20,649 nt of DNA from CAYVUI01 sp964454745 (GTDB lineage Bacteria; Planctomycetota; Phycisphaerae; Sedimentisphaerales; Anaerohalosphaeraceae). This document shows, piece by piece, positions 1 through 6,249 of the stretch. The stretch lies in NCBI GenBank assembly GCA_964454745.1, contig CAYVUI010000082.1:1-20649 (forward strand), read 5' to 3'. The notes below the pieces were generated by a model. The model did not search any database and had not been told where the DNA came from. It was given only the letters and a program-made list of their open reading frames with translations. How positions within the stretch are numbered: the stretch's first letter is position 1; each line of letters starts with the position of its first letter. A program made the position numbers and the translations under genes.

Positions 1-1
1 T

Positions 2-1051
2 GAGGCGGCGTCTTCTGAGCATAACGGGCTCGAAAAGCTGCGGGCCACGCTGAATGATCCGCGGAACCCCGCACTGGAGGGTGAGTCCTCGGTTGTCAAT
101 TACGTGTTCGGGTATGACCATACGGGCGGGTCGGCGCTGGTTACGATTGGTCCGTCTCTGCATGCGGGCAACCCGGTGGCGGCGCAGGTGATGGGCCAGG
201 TCATCGAGAAGCCCGAGCTTGGCGAGCAACCGGGACCGGTTCGGGATTATCTGCGTGCCATGGTAGAGGCCCAGGCGGGCAAGGGCGCAAAGTACGTGCT
301 GGTGGATATCGATCCGCTGTCCGGGGATGTGGCCGTGCTGACGCAGGCGATGATGAACATGATTCGGATCGTTCGGCGGTGGTCTCATGCGGCGGGGGTT
401 TGTATCTCAAGCAGGCATGAGGCGGTATTACGCGCAGGGCTCAAGGAATGGTATAATACGACCCGTGCGGTGTCGATGCCGCTGCTTCGCGGGATCACCA
501 GCGGGAATATGACGGGAATCCTCGGGCTCAAGAAGCAATACAATTTCGGGATTGTCGCCCTGCCAGCCGGCGGTGAGGAATTTACCGTTGAAGGGTGCAT
601 GAAATCGGCGCGGGATATTTTTGAGGCGGCGGTGAAGGAAAAATTCGCGGCCGATGACATCTTTTTTGAAGTCCCCTGCTTTGCACTGGGTAAGGATATG
701 GACCTTGAGGCCGGCGCAAAAGGTTTTGCGTACCGGACGATGGAATGCATCGCGCGGATGAAGAAGGACGACAAGCTCAAGAAAGCGCATGTGCTGATCG
801 AGCTGGAAAACTGTTCGGCGGGCATGCCGCGGCGGATTGGTGTCAATCGCGGGTATGCGGCGGCGGCGATAGCACGCGGGCTGGACGCGGGGATCATGGA
901 TGCGTCAGCCGGGTATGGCGGCAAGCCGGCGGATGGAAAGATTACCGAGATGGTGGAATTGTTCGCAAAATTAAACGGTAACGCTGCGGCATTGGAAGAG
1001 GCGAAGGAGCGATTGAACGCATTTTGCAGTAAGAAAAAGAAAACGGCGTGA
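2..1051 (+). CDS. Pterin-binding methyltransferase-like protein (AcsE/MtrH-like), degenerate paralogue, 5'-partial
   Basis: The reading frame is open from the left edge, so the gene probably begins outside the window. The first in-frame start codon is GTG at 104, which has no visible Shine-Dalgarno but would give 315 aa, close to the 317 aa paralogue at 1717-2670. The family (PF00809-type TIM barrel; methyl-tetrahydrofolate:corrinoid methyltransferases such as AcsE) transfers a methyl group from methyl-THF to a cobalamin protein. The alignment with the neighbour is clear (shared GLKEWYNT, ARGLDAGI/EYGLDAGI, GGKPAD/GEKPAD blocks). Counting from GTG 104, the positions matching the pocket residues of AcsE read S102 (instead of Asp), R129 (instead of Asn) and E189 (instead of Asp); only N236 is kept. 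It may be a non-catalytic partner or have another ligand. The family call is firm, the function is open, and the 5' end is unresolved. Confidence 0.75.
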   Translation, partial: EAASSEHNGLEKLRATLNDPRNPALEGESSVVNYVFGYDHTGGSALVTIGPSLHAGNPVAAQVMGQVIEKPELGEQPGPVRDYLRAMVEAQAGKGAKYVLVDIDPLSGDVAVLTQAMMNMIRIVRRWSHAAGVCISSRHEAVLRAGLKEWYNTTRAVSMPLLRGITSGNMTGILGLKKQYNFGIVALPAGGEEFTVEGCMKSARDIFEAAVKEKFAADDIFFEVPCFALGKDMDLEAGAKGFAYRTMECIARMKKDDKLKKAHVLIELENCSAGMPRRIGVNRGYAAAAIARGLDAGIMDASAGYGGKPADGKITEMVELFAKLNGNAAALEEAKERLNAFCSKKKKTA

Positions 1052-1091
1052 TTTCTCCAAATTTTACTCGCCCGCGGGCAAGATATTCAGC

Positions 1092-1122
1092 ATGGGTAAA
1101 ATGAAAAAAGTATTTTACCCAT
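1092..1122. terminator. Perfect 11-bp inverted repeat after the first methyltransferase-like gene
   Basis: ATGGGTAAAAT (1092-1102) and its exact reverse complement (1112-1122) enclose a 9-nt purine loop, 40 nt after the stop codon. There is no U-tract after the stem, so intrinsic termination is uncertain. An RNA-stabilising hairpin is an alternative. A short GCCCGCGGGC palindrome sits just before it at 1070-1079. Confidence 0.4.
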
Positions 1123-1229
1123 CCTACGTAGAACCGCGAAATACACAAAATTTCATATAAAGATTGTTTACCCTGTATTTATTGTTGAATTTGAGAAGTT
1201 GTGTTTGGTACATTCGTTAACCTGGTCTA

Positions 1230-1368
1230 TCGGATCTTTGATCCGAGGCGATTTGGGTTTACACCCAAATCGGTGGAAACGTCCTGCGGACGAGCTATCC
1301 CCCGGGTTTGGTCTTCGACCTGCACCCGGGGCTATTATTGTTCAGTCCCTTCGGGACTGCCTTAGGCA
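1230..1368. repeat. Array of six short palindromes (REP-like mosaic)
   Basis: Consecutive hairpins with tiny loops are packed head to tail: 1230-1246 (7-bp stem, TTT loop), 1249-1272 (10-bp stem, TTAC loop), 1280-1292 (CGTCC/GGACG), 1300-1331 (CCCCGGGT/ACCCGGGG enclosing GGTC-TTC-GACC), 1343-1359 (CAGTCCC-TTC-GGGACTG) and 1358-1368 (TGCCT-T-AGGCA). An open frame across this stretch is an accident of the repeats. The layout resembles mosaic REP sequences mobilised by RAYT (Y1) transposases; no transposase lies in the window. Part of the 665 bp gene-free stretch 1052-1716. Confidence 0.7.
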
Positions 1369-1415
1369 GGTAAGTATTTGGGTTGCAAACAGGTATGAAA
1401 TGCACATGTGAAACA

Positions 1416-1507
1416 GTATCGTTTATGGTGGGCACGGCCCACCCTACGCTACAGCAGGTAGAAAATAGAGAGTAGAAAGTAGAGCATGGAATGGCCTTAC
1501 GGCCGGG
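1416..1507. repeat. Intergenic direct repeat, copy 1 (hairpin plus heptamer tract)
   Basis: This unit is repeated 121 bp downstream at 1537-1626. It holds the hairpin GGTGGGC-ACG-GCCCACC (1427-1443), then CTACGCTACAGCAGG, then a purine tract with a 7-nt period (TAGAAAA, TAGAGAG, TAGAAAG, TAGAGCA at 1459-1486), then TGGAATGGCC and a GGCC-TTAC-GGCC type hairpin. The same modules return at about 11.4 and 17.6 kb. Confidence 0.75.
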
Positions 1508-1536
1508 ACTGATTTTCCTGCACCACTTTGGATTCG

Positions 1537-1626
1537 GTATCGTTTTTGGTGGGTGCGACCCACTCTACGCTACAGCAGGGAGAAAATAGAGGGTAGAGAG
1601 TAGAGCATGGAATGGCCTGCGGCGGG
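1537..1626. repeat. Intergenic direct repeat, copy 2
   Basis: Imperfect copy of 1416-1507. The hairpin changed on both arms to GGTGGGT-GCG-ACCCACT (1548-1564), so pairing is kept by compensating changes apart from one terminal G-U. The heptamer tract reads GAGAAAA, TAGAGGG, TAGAGAG, TAGAGCA. Paired changes suggest the hairpin is the conserved unit. The remaining 1627-1716 holds a small CTCACA/TGTGAG inverted repeat (1655-1672) and no convincing promoter. Confidence 0.75.
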
Positions 1627-1716
1627 AATAATCAGCATGGAAAAAGTCTTGAAACTCACAGGGGCTTGTGAGAAAGTATTATTTCTAAATCGGAATACTC
1701 TTGAAAGGCACAAATC

Positions 1717-2670
1717 ATGGGAAAAGGATTGATTGCAATCGGAGAATCGGTACACGCTTCAATTCCCAAGCACGGCAAGGTGATGCGGGAACTTTTGGAT
1801 AAAGGGGATTCGGCCTTTACCGAACCCAGCGAGGCACTGGATTACATCAAGGAGCTGATCTCTTCGCAGGCGGATGAAGGTGCGGCTTATATCGCGGTAA
1901 ACGTGGATGATTTCGGCGATATGGACTCTTCGCTGCCGGGCAAGCTGATGCCGGAATATGTCAAGCTGGTCCGTCAGCACGGCAAGGGTGTGCCGGTCTG
2001 CGTGGACAGCAGCGATGACGATGTGCTGATCGCGGGGCTCAAGGAATGGTACAATACGGACGAGACGGTGAAGGCTCCGATGCTCAATTCGATCAAGGTT
2101 TATAATATCGATAAGCTGATGCCGCTTAAAAAAGAGTATGATTTTGTGTTCGTCGGGCTTTTGATGCCGGAAGATGAGACCAAAAAGAGCGATGCGGACC
2201 CGGTGGAAGAGCTGTATCAGCTTGCGAAAGAAATTTTTGACCGTGCAATGGATCACGGTTTTGTGCCGGATGAGGTGTATTTTGACGCGACGGTGTTCCC
2301 GCTGGCGATTGATATGCCGATGGAACCGGGCCAGAGCGGATATACGTACCGGACGTTCCAGGCGATGAAGCGGATCAAGACCGATGAGCGGATGAAGGAT
2401 GTGCACTGCTCGCTGGGCGTGAGCAACTGCTGTCGTGATTTGCCGGCACGAAAGGTCGGGATTGCCCGTGCGTACGTGGAAAAAGCGATGGAATACGGCC
2501 TGGATGCGGGAATTGTGAATCCTTCGCATCATTTGGGCGAAAAACCGGCAGATCCGGAGCTTGTTAAGCTGGTTGATGCGTTTGCCAGGCTGGACGGCAG
2601 CCCGGAGCCGCTGATGGACGCAATGAGCGCGATGGGAGAATTTTGCAGTTCTGCAAAAAAACAGTCTTGA
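1717..2670 (+). CDS. Pterin-binding methyltransferase, AcsE/MtrH-like (methyl-THF:corrinoid type)
   Basis: A 317 aa soluble TIM-barrel protein of the pterin-binding family (PF00809). Members move a methyl group between methyl-tetrahydrofolate or methyl-tetrahydromethanopterin and a corrinoid protein in Wood-Ljungdahl or methylotrophic metabolism. The conserved pocket is intact: D97 in CVDSS, N124 in MLNS, D190 in VYFD and N237 in LGVSN match D75, N96, D160 and N199 of Moorella AcsE. The ATG at 1717 is preceded by GAAAGG at suitable spacing. It is paralogous to the gene ending at 1051, which has lost three of these residues. No corrinoid protein, CO dehydrogenase or reductive activator is visible in the window, so the methyl acceptor is unknown. 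Dihydropteroate synthase is unlikely given the closer match to methyltransferase motifs. Confidence 0.8.
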   Translation: MGKGLIAIGESVHASIPKHGKVMRELLDKGDSAFTEPSEALDYIKELISSQADEGAAYIAVNVDDFGDMDSSLPGKLMPEYVKLVRQHGKGVPVCVDSSDDDVLIAGLKEWYNTDETVKAPMLNSIKVYNIDKLMPLKKEYDFVFVGLLMPEDETKKSDADPVEELYQLAKEIFDRAMDHGFVPDEVYFDATVFPLAIDMPMEPGQSGYTYRTFQAMKRIKTDERMKDVHCSLGVSNCCRDLPARKVGIARAYVEKAMEYGLDAGIVNPSHHLGEKPADPELVKLVDAFARLDGSPEPLMDAMSAMGEFCSSAKKQS

Positions 2671-2743
2671 CAGAATCCAAAAAGTCGGGTATTCTTGGAT
2701 TCGGAATTTAAGGAATTTAAAGCAAGTTTTGCATCCTCCTACA

Positions 2744-2787
2744 GGGGGCAGCGCCCACCTCCTCGAACGCTGTCCCCACTTTTTTTG
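2744..2787 (+). terminator. Intrinsic terminator downstream of the second methyltransferase gene
   Basis: GGGGGCAGCG (2744-2753) pairs with CGCTGTCCCC (2768-2777) through 10 bp with one G-U, closed by a 14-nt loop and followed by a T-rich run (2780-2786). A second stem, GAATCCAA/TTGGATTC (2673-2680 / 2695-2702), lies directly after the stop codon but lacks a T-run. Confidence 0.7.
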
Positions 2788-2935
2788 GATTTGAATGAGG
2801 TTAAGGCGTCTCATTTTACCTATTTTCTCATTTTTCTTTTCATCTTCTGTTTTGATTTTCGGGATAAACTGGTACACTATTGGATGGAATTTGTACCGTT
2901 CGAGCGAATAGCAGTAATGATTGAAAGGAAAAATC

Positions 2936-3364
2936 ATGGATGAGTCGAACCCGGAACACATGCCCGGTGAAGAAAATCAGTCGAGTGAGCCTGTACAAGA
3001 GCCGGCAGGTGCAGAAATACCGGTAAGTTCACCCGGGGAGATTGCCTCGGAGATGCGAACGCTTGGGATGCTCTGTCATCTTTTGGGTATTTTTACGTCC
3101 TTTGTCGGCCCGCTGATTCTCTGGGTCATCAAGAAGGATGAGAGTGAATTCGTGGAAGACCAGGGACGCGAGGCACTCAACTTCCAGTTGACGATGCTGA
3201 TCGGCTGGGCAATCTCTTTTGTATCAAGTTTCTTTTGTATCGGATTCCTGCTGGCTCCCGCCATCTGGCTGGTAACCATTATTTTCGGGATTATCGCATG
3301 CGTGGAGGCCAATAAGGGTGTTCGGTACCGGTACCCGATCTGTCTGCGGATGGTAACACAATAA
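2936..3364 (+). CDS. DUF4870 family small membrane protein
   Basis: A 142 aa protein. The first 38 or so residues are acidic and polar, probably cytoplasmic and disordered. Then come three hydrophobic segments at about 43-64, 84-106 and 108-124. The pattern SEMRTLGMLCHLLG, then FVEDQGREALNFQ between the first and second membrane segments, is characteristic of DUF4870 (Tic20-like fold); the biochemical role of the family is unknown. The ATG at 2936 is preceded by GAAAGGA (2923-2929) and preferred over an in-frame TTG at 2921 that lies on top of that ribosome binding site. It stands between a terminator (2744-2787) and a promoter (3400-3428), so it is probably transcribed alone. Confidence 0.8.
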   Translation: MDESNPEHMPGEENQSSEPVQEPAGAEIPVSSPGEIASEMRTLGMLCHLLGIFTSFVGPLILWVIKKDESEFVEDQGREALNFQLTMLIGWAISFVSSFFCIGFLLAPAIWLVTIIFGIIACVEANKGVRYRYPICLRMVTQ

Positions 3365-3375
3365 AATGGTTCCCG

Positions 3376-3390
3376 CGGCCCAAAAGGCCG
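3376..3390 (+). terminator. Possible weak hairpin after the DUF4870 gene
   Basis: CGGCC-CAAAA-GGCCG begins 12 nt after the stop codon. The stem is short (5 bp) and no T-run follows, so termination is only a possibility. Confidence 0.3.
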
Positions 3391-3399
3391 TTATGCCGT

Positions 3400-3428
3400 T
3401 TGCAATAGCCGGGGTGTTTTGTTATGAT
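3400..3428 (+). promoter_or_regulatory. Sigma-70 type promoter for the smpB cluster
   Basis: TTGCAA (3400-3405) and TATGAT (3423-3428) are separated by exactly 17 bp. Expected transcription start is near 3435, leaving a leader of about 40 nt before the smpB ATG. It is the natural promoter of smpB - DUF1844 - trpC - tauE, whose gaps are only 29, 15 and 2 bp. Confidence 0.65.
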
Positions 3429-3475
3429 GCCGGGCTGTTAACCGAGATGATTTGTTCAGGCCGGTCCTGATTGAT

Positions 3476-3955
3476 ATGGCAAAAAAACAGAAGAATACGA
3501 ACGCCGGCGATATCCAGATTCGCAACAAGAAGGCGTATCATGATTTTGAACTGGTCGAGAAGGTCGAGGCGGGAATGTCGCTGGTCGGCTCGGAGGTCAA
3601 GAGCCTTCGCGACCGCAACGGCGACCTCGAGGGTGCTTATGCTCGGATCGAGGGCGGCGAGTGCTGGCTGGTCGGCTGCAAGATCGCAGCGTATGACCAG
3701 GCGAGCTATAACAACCATGACCCGATGCGGAAGCGAAAACTGCTGCTGCATCGGCGGCAGATCGATAAGATTCGCGGGCGGCTGGATCAGCGGGGTTTTA
3801 CGCTGGTTCCGCTTCGGATTTATTTTAACGACCGCGGGCTGGCGAAGATCGAGCTGGCACTGGCGCGGGGTAAGCGGCAGTATGACAAACGCACGAAACT
3901 GGCGGATAAACAGCAAAAACGAGATTTGGACAGGGCAATGAAACGATACGGGTAG
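3476..3955 (+). CDS. smpB: SsrA-binding protein SmpB
   Basis: A 159 aa basic OB-fold protein that binds tmRNA and delivers it to stalled ribosomes (trans-translation). Family hallmarks are present: N-terminal AYHDFEL, the GMSLVGSEVKSLR block, the GDLEGAYARI segment, AYDQASYNNHDPMRKRKLLLH, and a lysine/arginine-rich C-terminal tail (KRQYDKR through RDLDRAMKRYG) that enters the mRNA channel. The ATG at 3476 gives the standard N-terminus MAKKQKN; an in-frame TTG at 3452 would add eight unconserved residues. The Shine-Dalgarno is poor. First gene of a tight cluster driven by the promoter at 3400-3428. The partner tmRNA gene (ssrA) was not found in this window. Confidence 0.95.
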   Translation: MAKKQKNTNAGDIQIRNKKAYHDFELVEKVEAGMSLVGSEVKSLRDRNGDLEGAYARIEGGECWLVGCKIAAYDQASYNNHDPMRKRKLLLHRRQIDKIRGRLDQRGFTLVPLRIYFNDRGLAKIELALARGKRQYDKRTKLADKQQKRDLDRAMKRYG

Positions 3956-3984
3956 TGAGATACCCGTTACAAGAAAGGAAAATC

Positions 3985-4377
3985 ATGGCCAAAGACGAAG
4001 AAAAGAAGATCATCGTGGACGAAGACTGGAAACAGCAGGCTCAGAAGGAAAAAGAGCAGCTTGAACAGGAGCAAAAGCAGGAAAAAGAGCAGCAGCAGGG
4101 CCAGCAGCTTCCGGAGGCGACGTTTGAGGGTTTGATGAGTATGCTGGCGACACAGGCATTTTTTGCGCTGGGGCTGATCCGGCTCAAGGAAGAGGATGAG
4201 CCGCGGATCGATCTTGGCCTGGCGAAATATAATATTGATATGCTCGGACTGCTGGAAGAGAAGACCAAGGGCAACCTGAGCGAGAATGAACAGCAGATGC
4301 TGGACAAGACGCTTGAGCAGTTGCGGATGGCGTTTGTACAGGTCAGTTCGGGTTCAGGTTCGAGTTCGGATTCCTAA
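3985..4377 (+). CDS. DUF1844 family protein
   Basis: A 130 aa protein. Residues about 1-42 are highly charged with a glutamine/glutamate/lysine-rich run (probable coiled coil or disordered arm). Residues 45-118 match DUF1844: TFEGLMSMLATQAFFALGLI, then LGLAKYNIDMLGLLEEKTKGNLS, then EQQMLDKTLEQLRMAFVQV. The C-terminus is a serine/glycine tail. The molecular function of DUF1844 is not known. The start is fixed by AAGAAAGGA at 3971-3979, 5 nt before the ATG. The gene lies 29 bp after smpB and 15 bp before trpC, so it is almost certainly co-transcribed with them. Confidence 0.85.
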   Translation: MAKDEEKKIIVDEDWKQQAQKEKEQLEQEQKQEKEQQQGQQLPEATFEGLMSMLATQAFFALGLIRLKEEDEPRIDLGLAKYNIDMLGLLEEKTKGNLSENEQQMLDKTLEQLRMAFVQVSSGSGSSSDS

Positions 4378-4392
4378 GCGGGGGGAGAGCGT

Positions 4393-5202
4393 TTGGGCAA
4401 TATACTCGATCAGATCATCGCGGACAAGCGGGTGGAGGTTGAGCGGTGCAAGGAGGCGGTACCGCTTGCGGTGCATCGTGAGCGGATCGCGGGGATGGGC
4501 CGCTGCCGCAATTTCTACAAGGCGGTAACAAAGCAGAATCCGCGGGGTCTCAATGTCATCGCGGAAGTGAAAAAGGCGTCGCCGTCGGCGGGATTGATTC
4601 GTGAGGATTTTGACCCGGTACGGATTGCGAAGATTTATACCGAGTGCGGGGCGGACGCGATAAGCTGCCTGACGGACGAGAAGTATTTCCAGGGCAGGCT
4701 GGAGTATTTGGAGGCGATTCGGCGGGCGGTGGATTTGCCGATATTGCGTAAGGATTTTATCGTGGACCCGTACCAGGTGTACGAGGCGAGGGCCGCGGGG
4801 GCGGACGCGGTGCTGCTGATCGCCGAGGCGCTGGAGCCTTCGATGCTGATGGATTTGCTGATCCTGGCGAACCAGTTGACGATGACGGCGATTATCGAGG
4901 TACATGGGATGGATGTGCTGCTGCAGATGCGAAGCGTGGTGGGCTTTCCGCAGGAGCATTACAGCGTACTGGGGATCAATAACCGGGATTTAACGACGAT
5001 GACGGTGGATTTGCAGACGACCGGGCGGCTGTCTGAGATGGTGGAGAACAAGCGGGAGGTGGTCGCCGAGAGCGGGATTCGCACGCGGGAGGACGTGGAA
5101 AAGCTGATCCGGATGGGCGTGGGAGCGGTTTTGATCGGGCAGACGCTATGCGAGAGTGAGGATATCGCGGAGAAATTTGCTGAATTGTTTGGAAGGGCCT
5201 GA
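4393..5202 (+). CDS. trpC: Indole-3-glycerol phosphate synthase
   Basis: A 269 aa single-domain TIM barrel catalysing ring closure of CdRP to indole-3-glycerol phosphate in tryptophan synthesis. Visible catalytic and binding residues: E58 and K60 in AEVKKASPS, K120 in LRKDF, E169 in IIEVH, N196 in INNRDL and E226-S227 in AESGI, all at the expected spacing. The start is a TTG at 4393 with a strong GGGGGAG Shine-Dalgarno just upstream; no ATG or GTG gives a full N-terminus. It stands alone, with no other trp genes in the window, between DUF1844 and a permease gene. Confidence 0.93.
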   Translation: MGNILDQIIADKRVEVERCKEAVPLAVHRERIAGMGRCRNFYKAVTKQNPRGLNVIAEVKKASPSAGLIREDFDPVRIAKIYTECGADAISCLTDEKYFQGRLEYLEAIRRAVDLPILRKDFIVDPYQVYEARAAGADAVLLIAEALEPSMLMDLLILANQLTMTAIIEVHGMDVLLQMRSVVGFPQEHYSVLGINNRDLTTMTVDLQTTGRLSEMVENKREVVAESGIRTREDVEKLIRMGVGAVLIGQTLCESEDIAEKFAELFGRA

Positions 5203-5204
5203 GG

Positions 5205-6005
5205 GTGGAATATGCGGCGTATATTCTAATCGGGCTTTTGATGGGCTTTACGGGAGGATTGATCGGGATTGGCGGGTCGATGGTGATGATTCCGCTGATG
5301 GCGATCCTTTTTGGGGAGAATCAGCACTTGTACCAGGCGTCGGCAATGATCTGTAATGTGTTTGTCGGATTTTCGGCGGCGATTTCGCACTGGCGGGCAG
5401 GCAAGCTGATGTTCAATGTGCTGACGTGGATGGTTCCGTTTGCGCTGGTTGCGGTGCTTTTGGGGGTTTGGGTAAGTAACCTGTCGTTTTTTTCGGGTGA
5501 TCGGAGTTATCTGCTGGCGCGGATTTTCGGCGTATTTATGTTTTACGTGGTTGGGTATAACCTGCTCAAGCTGTACAAGGAGGTCACCGGGATGCATATC
5601 GAGCCGGAAGACCCCGATCATTTTGAGGTGACGAAGTTTCGCGGGGGTATTACGGGGCTTTTTACTGGCTTTTTTGCCGGGCTGCTTGGGATTGGTGCCG
5701 GCGGTGTCAGTACGCCGCTTCAGCAGGTGCTGATGAAGCTTCCGATCCGGCGGGCGATGAGTAATTCCGCGGCGAGTATGGTGCTGATGGCACTGGTCGG
5801 GGCGATTTATAAGAATGTTTCGCTGTCTCAGCATGGGATTAACCCGCTGGATTCGCTGAAAATGGCGGCTTTTTTGGTTCCGACGGCGTTTATCGGGGGC
5901 ATGGCCGGGGGGCATTTGATGCATGTGCTGCCGCGTCGGCTGATTCGCGGGGTGTTTGTGGTGCTGATCTTCCTGGCGGCGGTGAAGATGATTACCGTGC
6001 GGTAA
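5205..6005 (+). CDS. TauE/SafE family anion permease
   Basis: A 266 aa, very hydrophobic inner-membrane protein with about eight predicted membrane segments. The two half-repeats of the family are clear: GFTGGLIGIGGSMVMIPLM near residue 16 and GFFAGLLGIGAGGVSTPLQQ near residue 155. A polar loop (HIEPEDPDHFEVTKF) separates the halves. The family exports or imports sulfite, sulfoacetate, taurine-derived and other small organosulfur anions; the substrate here cannot be read from sequence. The GTG start at 5205 lies 2 bp after the trpC stop, with GGAAGGG inside the end of trpC as ribosome binding site, so translation is probably coupled. Confidence 0.85.
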   Translation: MEYAAYILIGLLMGFTGGLIGIGGSMVMIPLMAILFGENQHLYQASAMICNVFVGFSAAISHWRAGKLMFNVLTWMVPFALVAVLLGVWVSNLSFFSGDRSYLLARIFGVFMFYVVGYNLLKLYKEVTGMHIEPEDPDHFEVTKFRGGITGLFTGFFAGLLGIGAGGVSTPLQQVLMKLPIRRAMSNSAASMVLMALVGAIYKNVSLSQHGINPLDSLKMAAFLVPTAFIGGMAGGHLMHVLPRRLIRGVFVVLIFLAAVKMITVR

Positions 6006-6063
6006 ATTATTGCAGGTAATGAACTTTTCACGAGTTTGGGGGTAGATTTACTGGGATTAGAGG

Positions 6064-6080
6064 TTGAATTGTTGTATAAT
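6064..6080 (+). promoter_or_regulatory. Candidate promoter (-10 TATAAT) ahead of a structured leader
   Basis: A perfect TATAAT lies at 6075-6080 in the spacer after the tauE-like gene. The -35 region is weak (no TTGACA-like hexamer at 16-18 bp; TTGAAT at 6064-6069 is too close). Expected transcription start is near 6087, just before the first strand of the predicted pseudoknot. Confidence 0.45.
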
Positions 6081-6091
6081 ATACTTTTAAG

Positions 6092-6150
6092 GGTAGTAAA
6101 TTTCCGCGAGGCAAATCGTACTTTATTACCTGGAAGATATTTGCCGCGGA
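6092..6150 (+). ncRNA. Predicted H-type pseudoknot RNA element upstream of the marR-type gene
   Basis: Two long helices cross. Stem 1 pairs 6092-6100 with 6122-6130 (9 bp, one G-U). Stem 2 pairs 6103-6108 plus 6111-6116 with 6139-6144 plus 6145-6150 (12 bp, one 2-nt bulge AG at 6109-6110). Connecting loops are 2, 5 and 8 nt. If the two stems cannot coexist they would be mutually exclusive alternatives, which also suits a switch. A TATAAT box precedes it, and a small hairpin (6173-6189) and a terminator follow. I do not recognise a known riboswitch class. An orphan small RNA of about 130 nt is the other reading. Confidence 0.45.
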
Positions 6151-6191
6151 TAAAACGGGAATTTTCAATCGGAATTATTATAAATAATTAG

Positions 6192-6223
6192 CCCGGCGAT
6201 GAAAATTGCGGGGTTTTTGTTTT
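6192..6223 (+). terminator. Intrinsic terminator between tauE-like and marR-type genes
   Basis: CCC(G)GC at 6192-6197 pairs with GCGGG at 6208-6212 (one bulged G), with a 10-nt loop, followed by TTTTTGTTTT (6214-6223). It lies 27 nt before the MarR ATG, so it either ends the upstream operon or a small RNA, or acts as an attenuator for the regulator gene. Confidence 0.55.
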
Positions 6224-6249
6224 GGATATAGCCTAATTGAATACAGGAA

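Noticed and set aside
1199..1411. A 70-codon open frame in the palindrome array
   Set aside because: It simply reads through six palindromes; no ribosome binding site and no protein-like pattern.
1649..1682. TTGAAA (1649-1654) and TATTAT (1677-1682) as promoter of the second methyltransferase gene
   Set aside because: Spacing of 22 bp is too long, although the CTCACA/TGTGAG inverted repeat between them might still be an operator.
2695..2943. An 82-codon open frame before the DUF4870 gene
   Set aside because: It contains a strong terminator hairpin with T-run and overlaps the start region of the DUF4870 gene; no ribosome binding site.
1759..2961. A 400-codon minus-strand open frame opposite the second methyltransferase gene
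   Set aside because: Antisense to a well-supported gene, crosses its terminator, and has a His/Arg-rich shadow composition.
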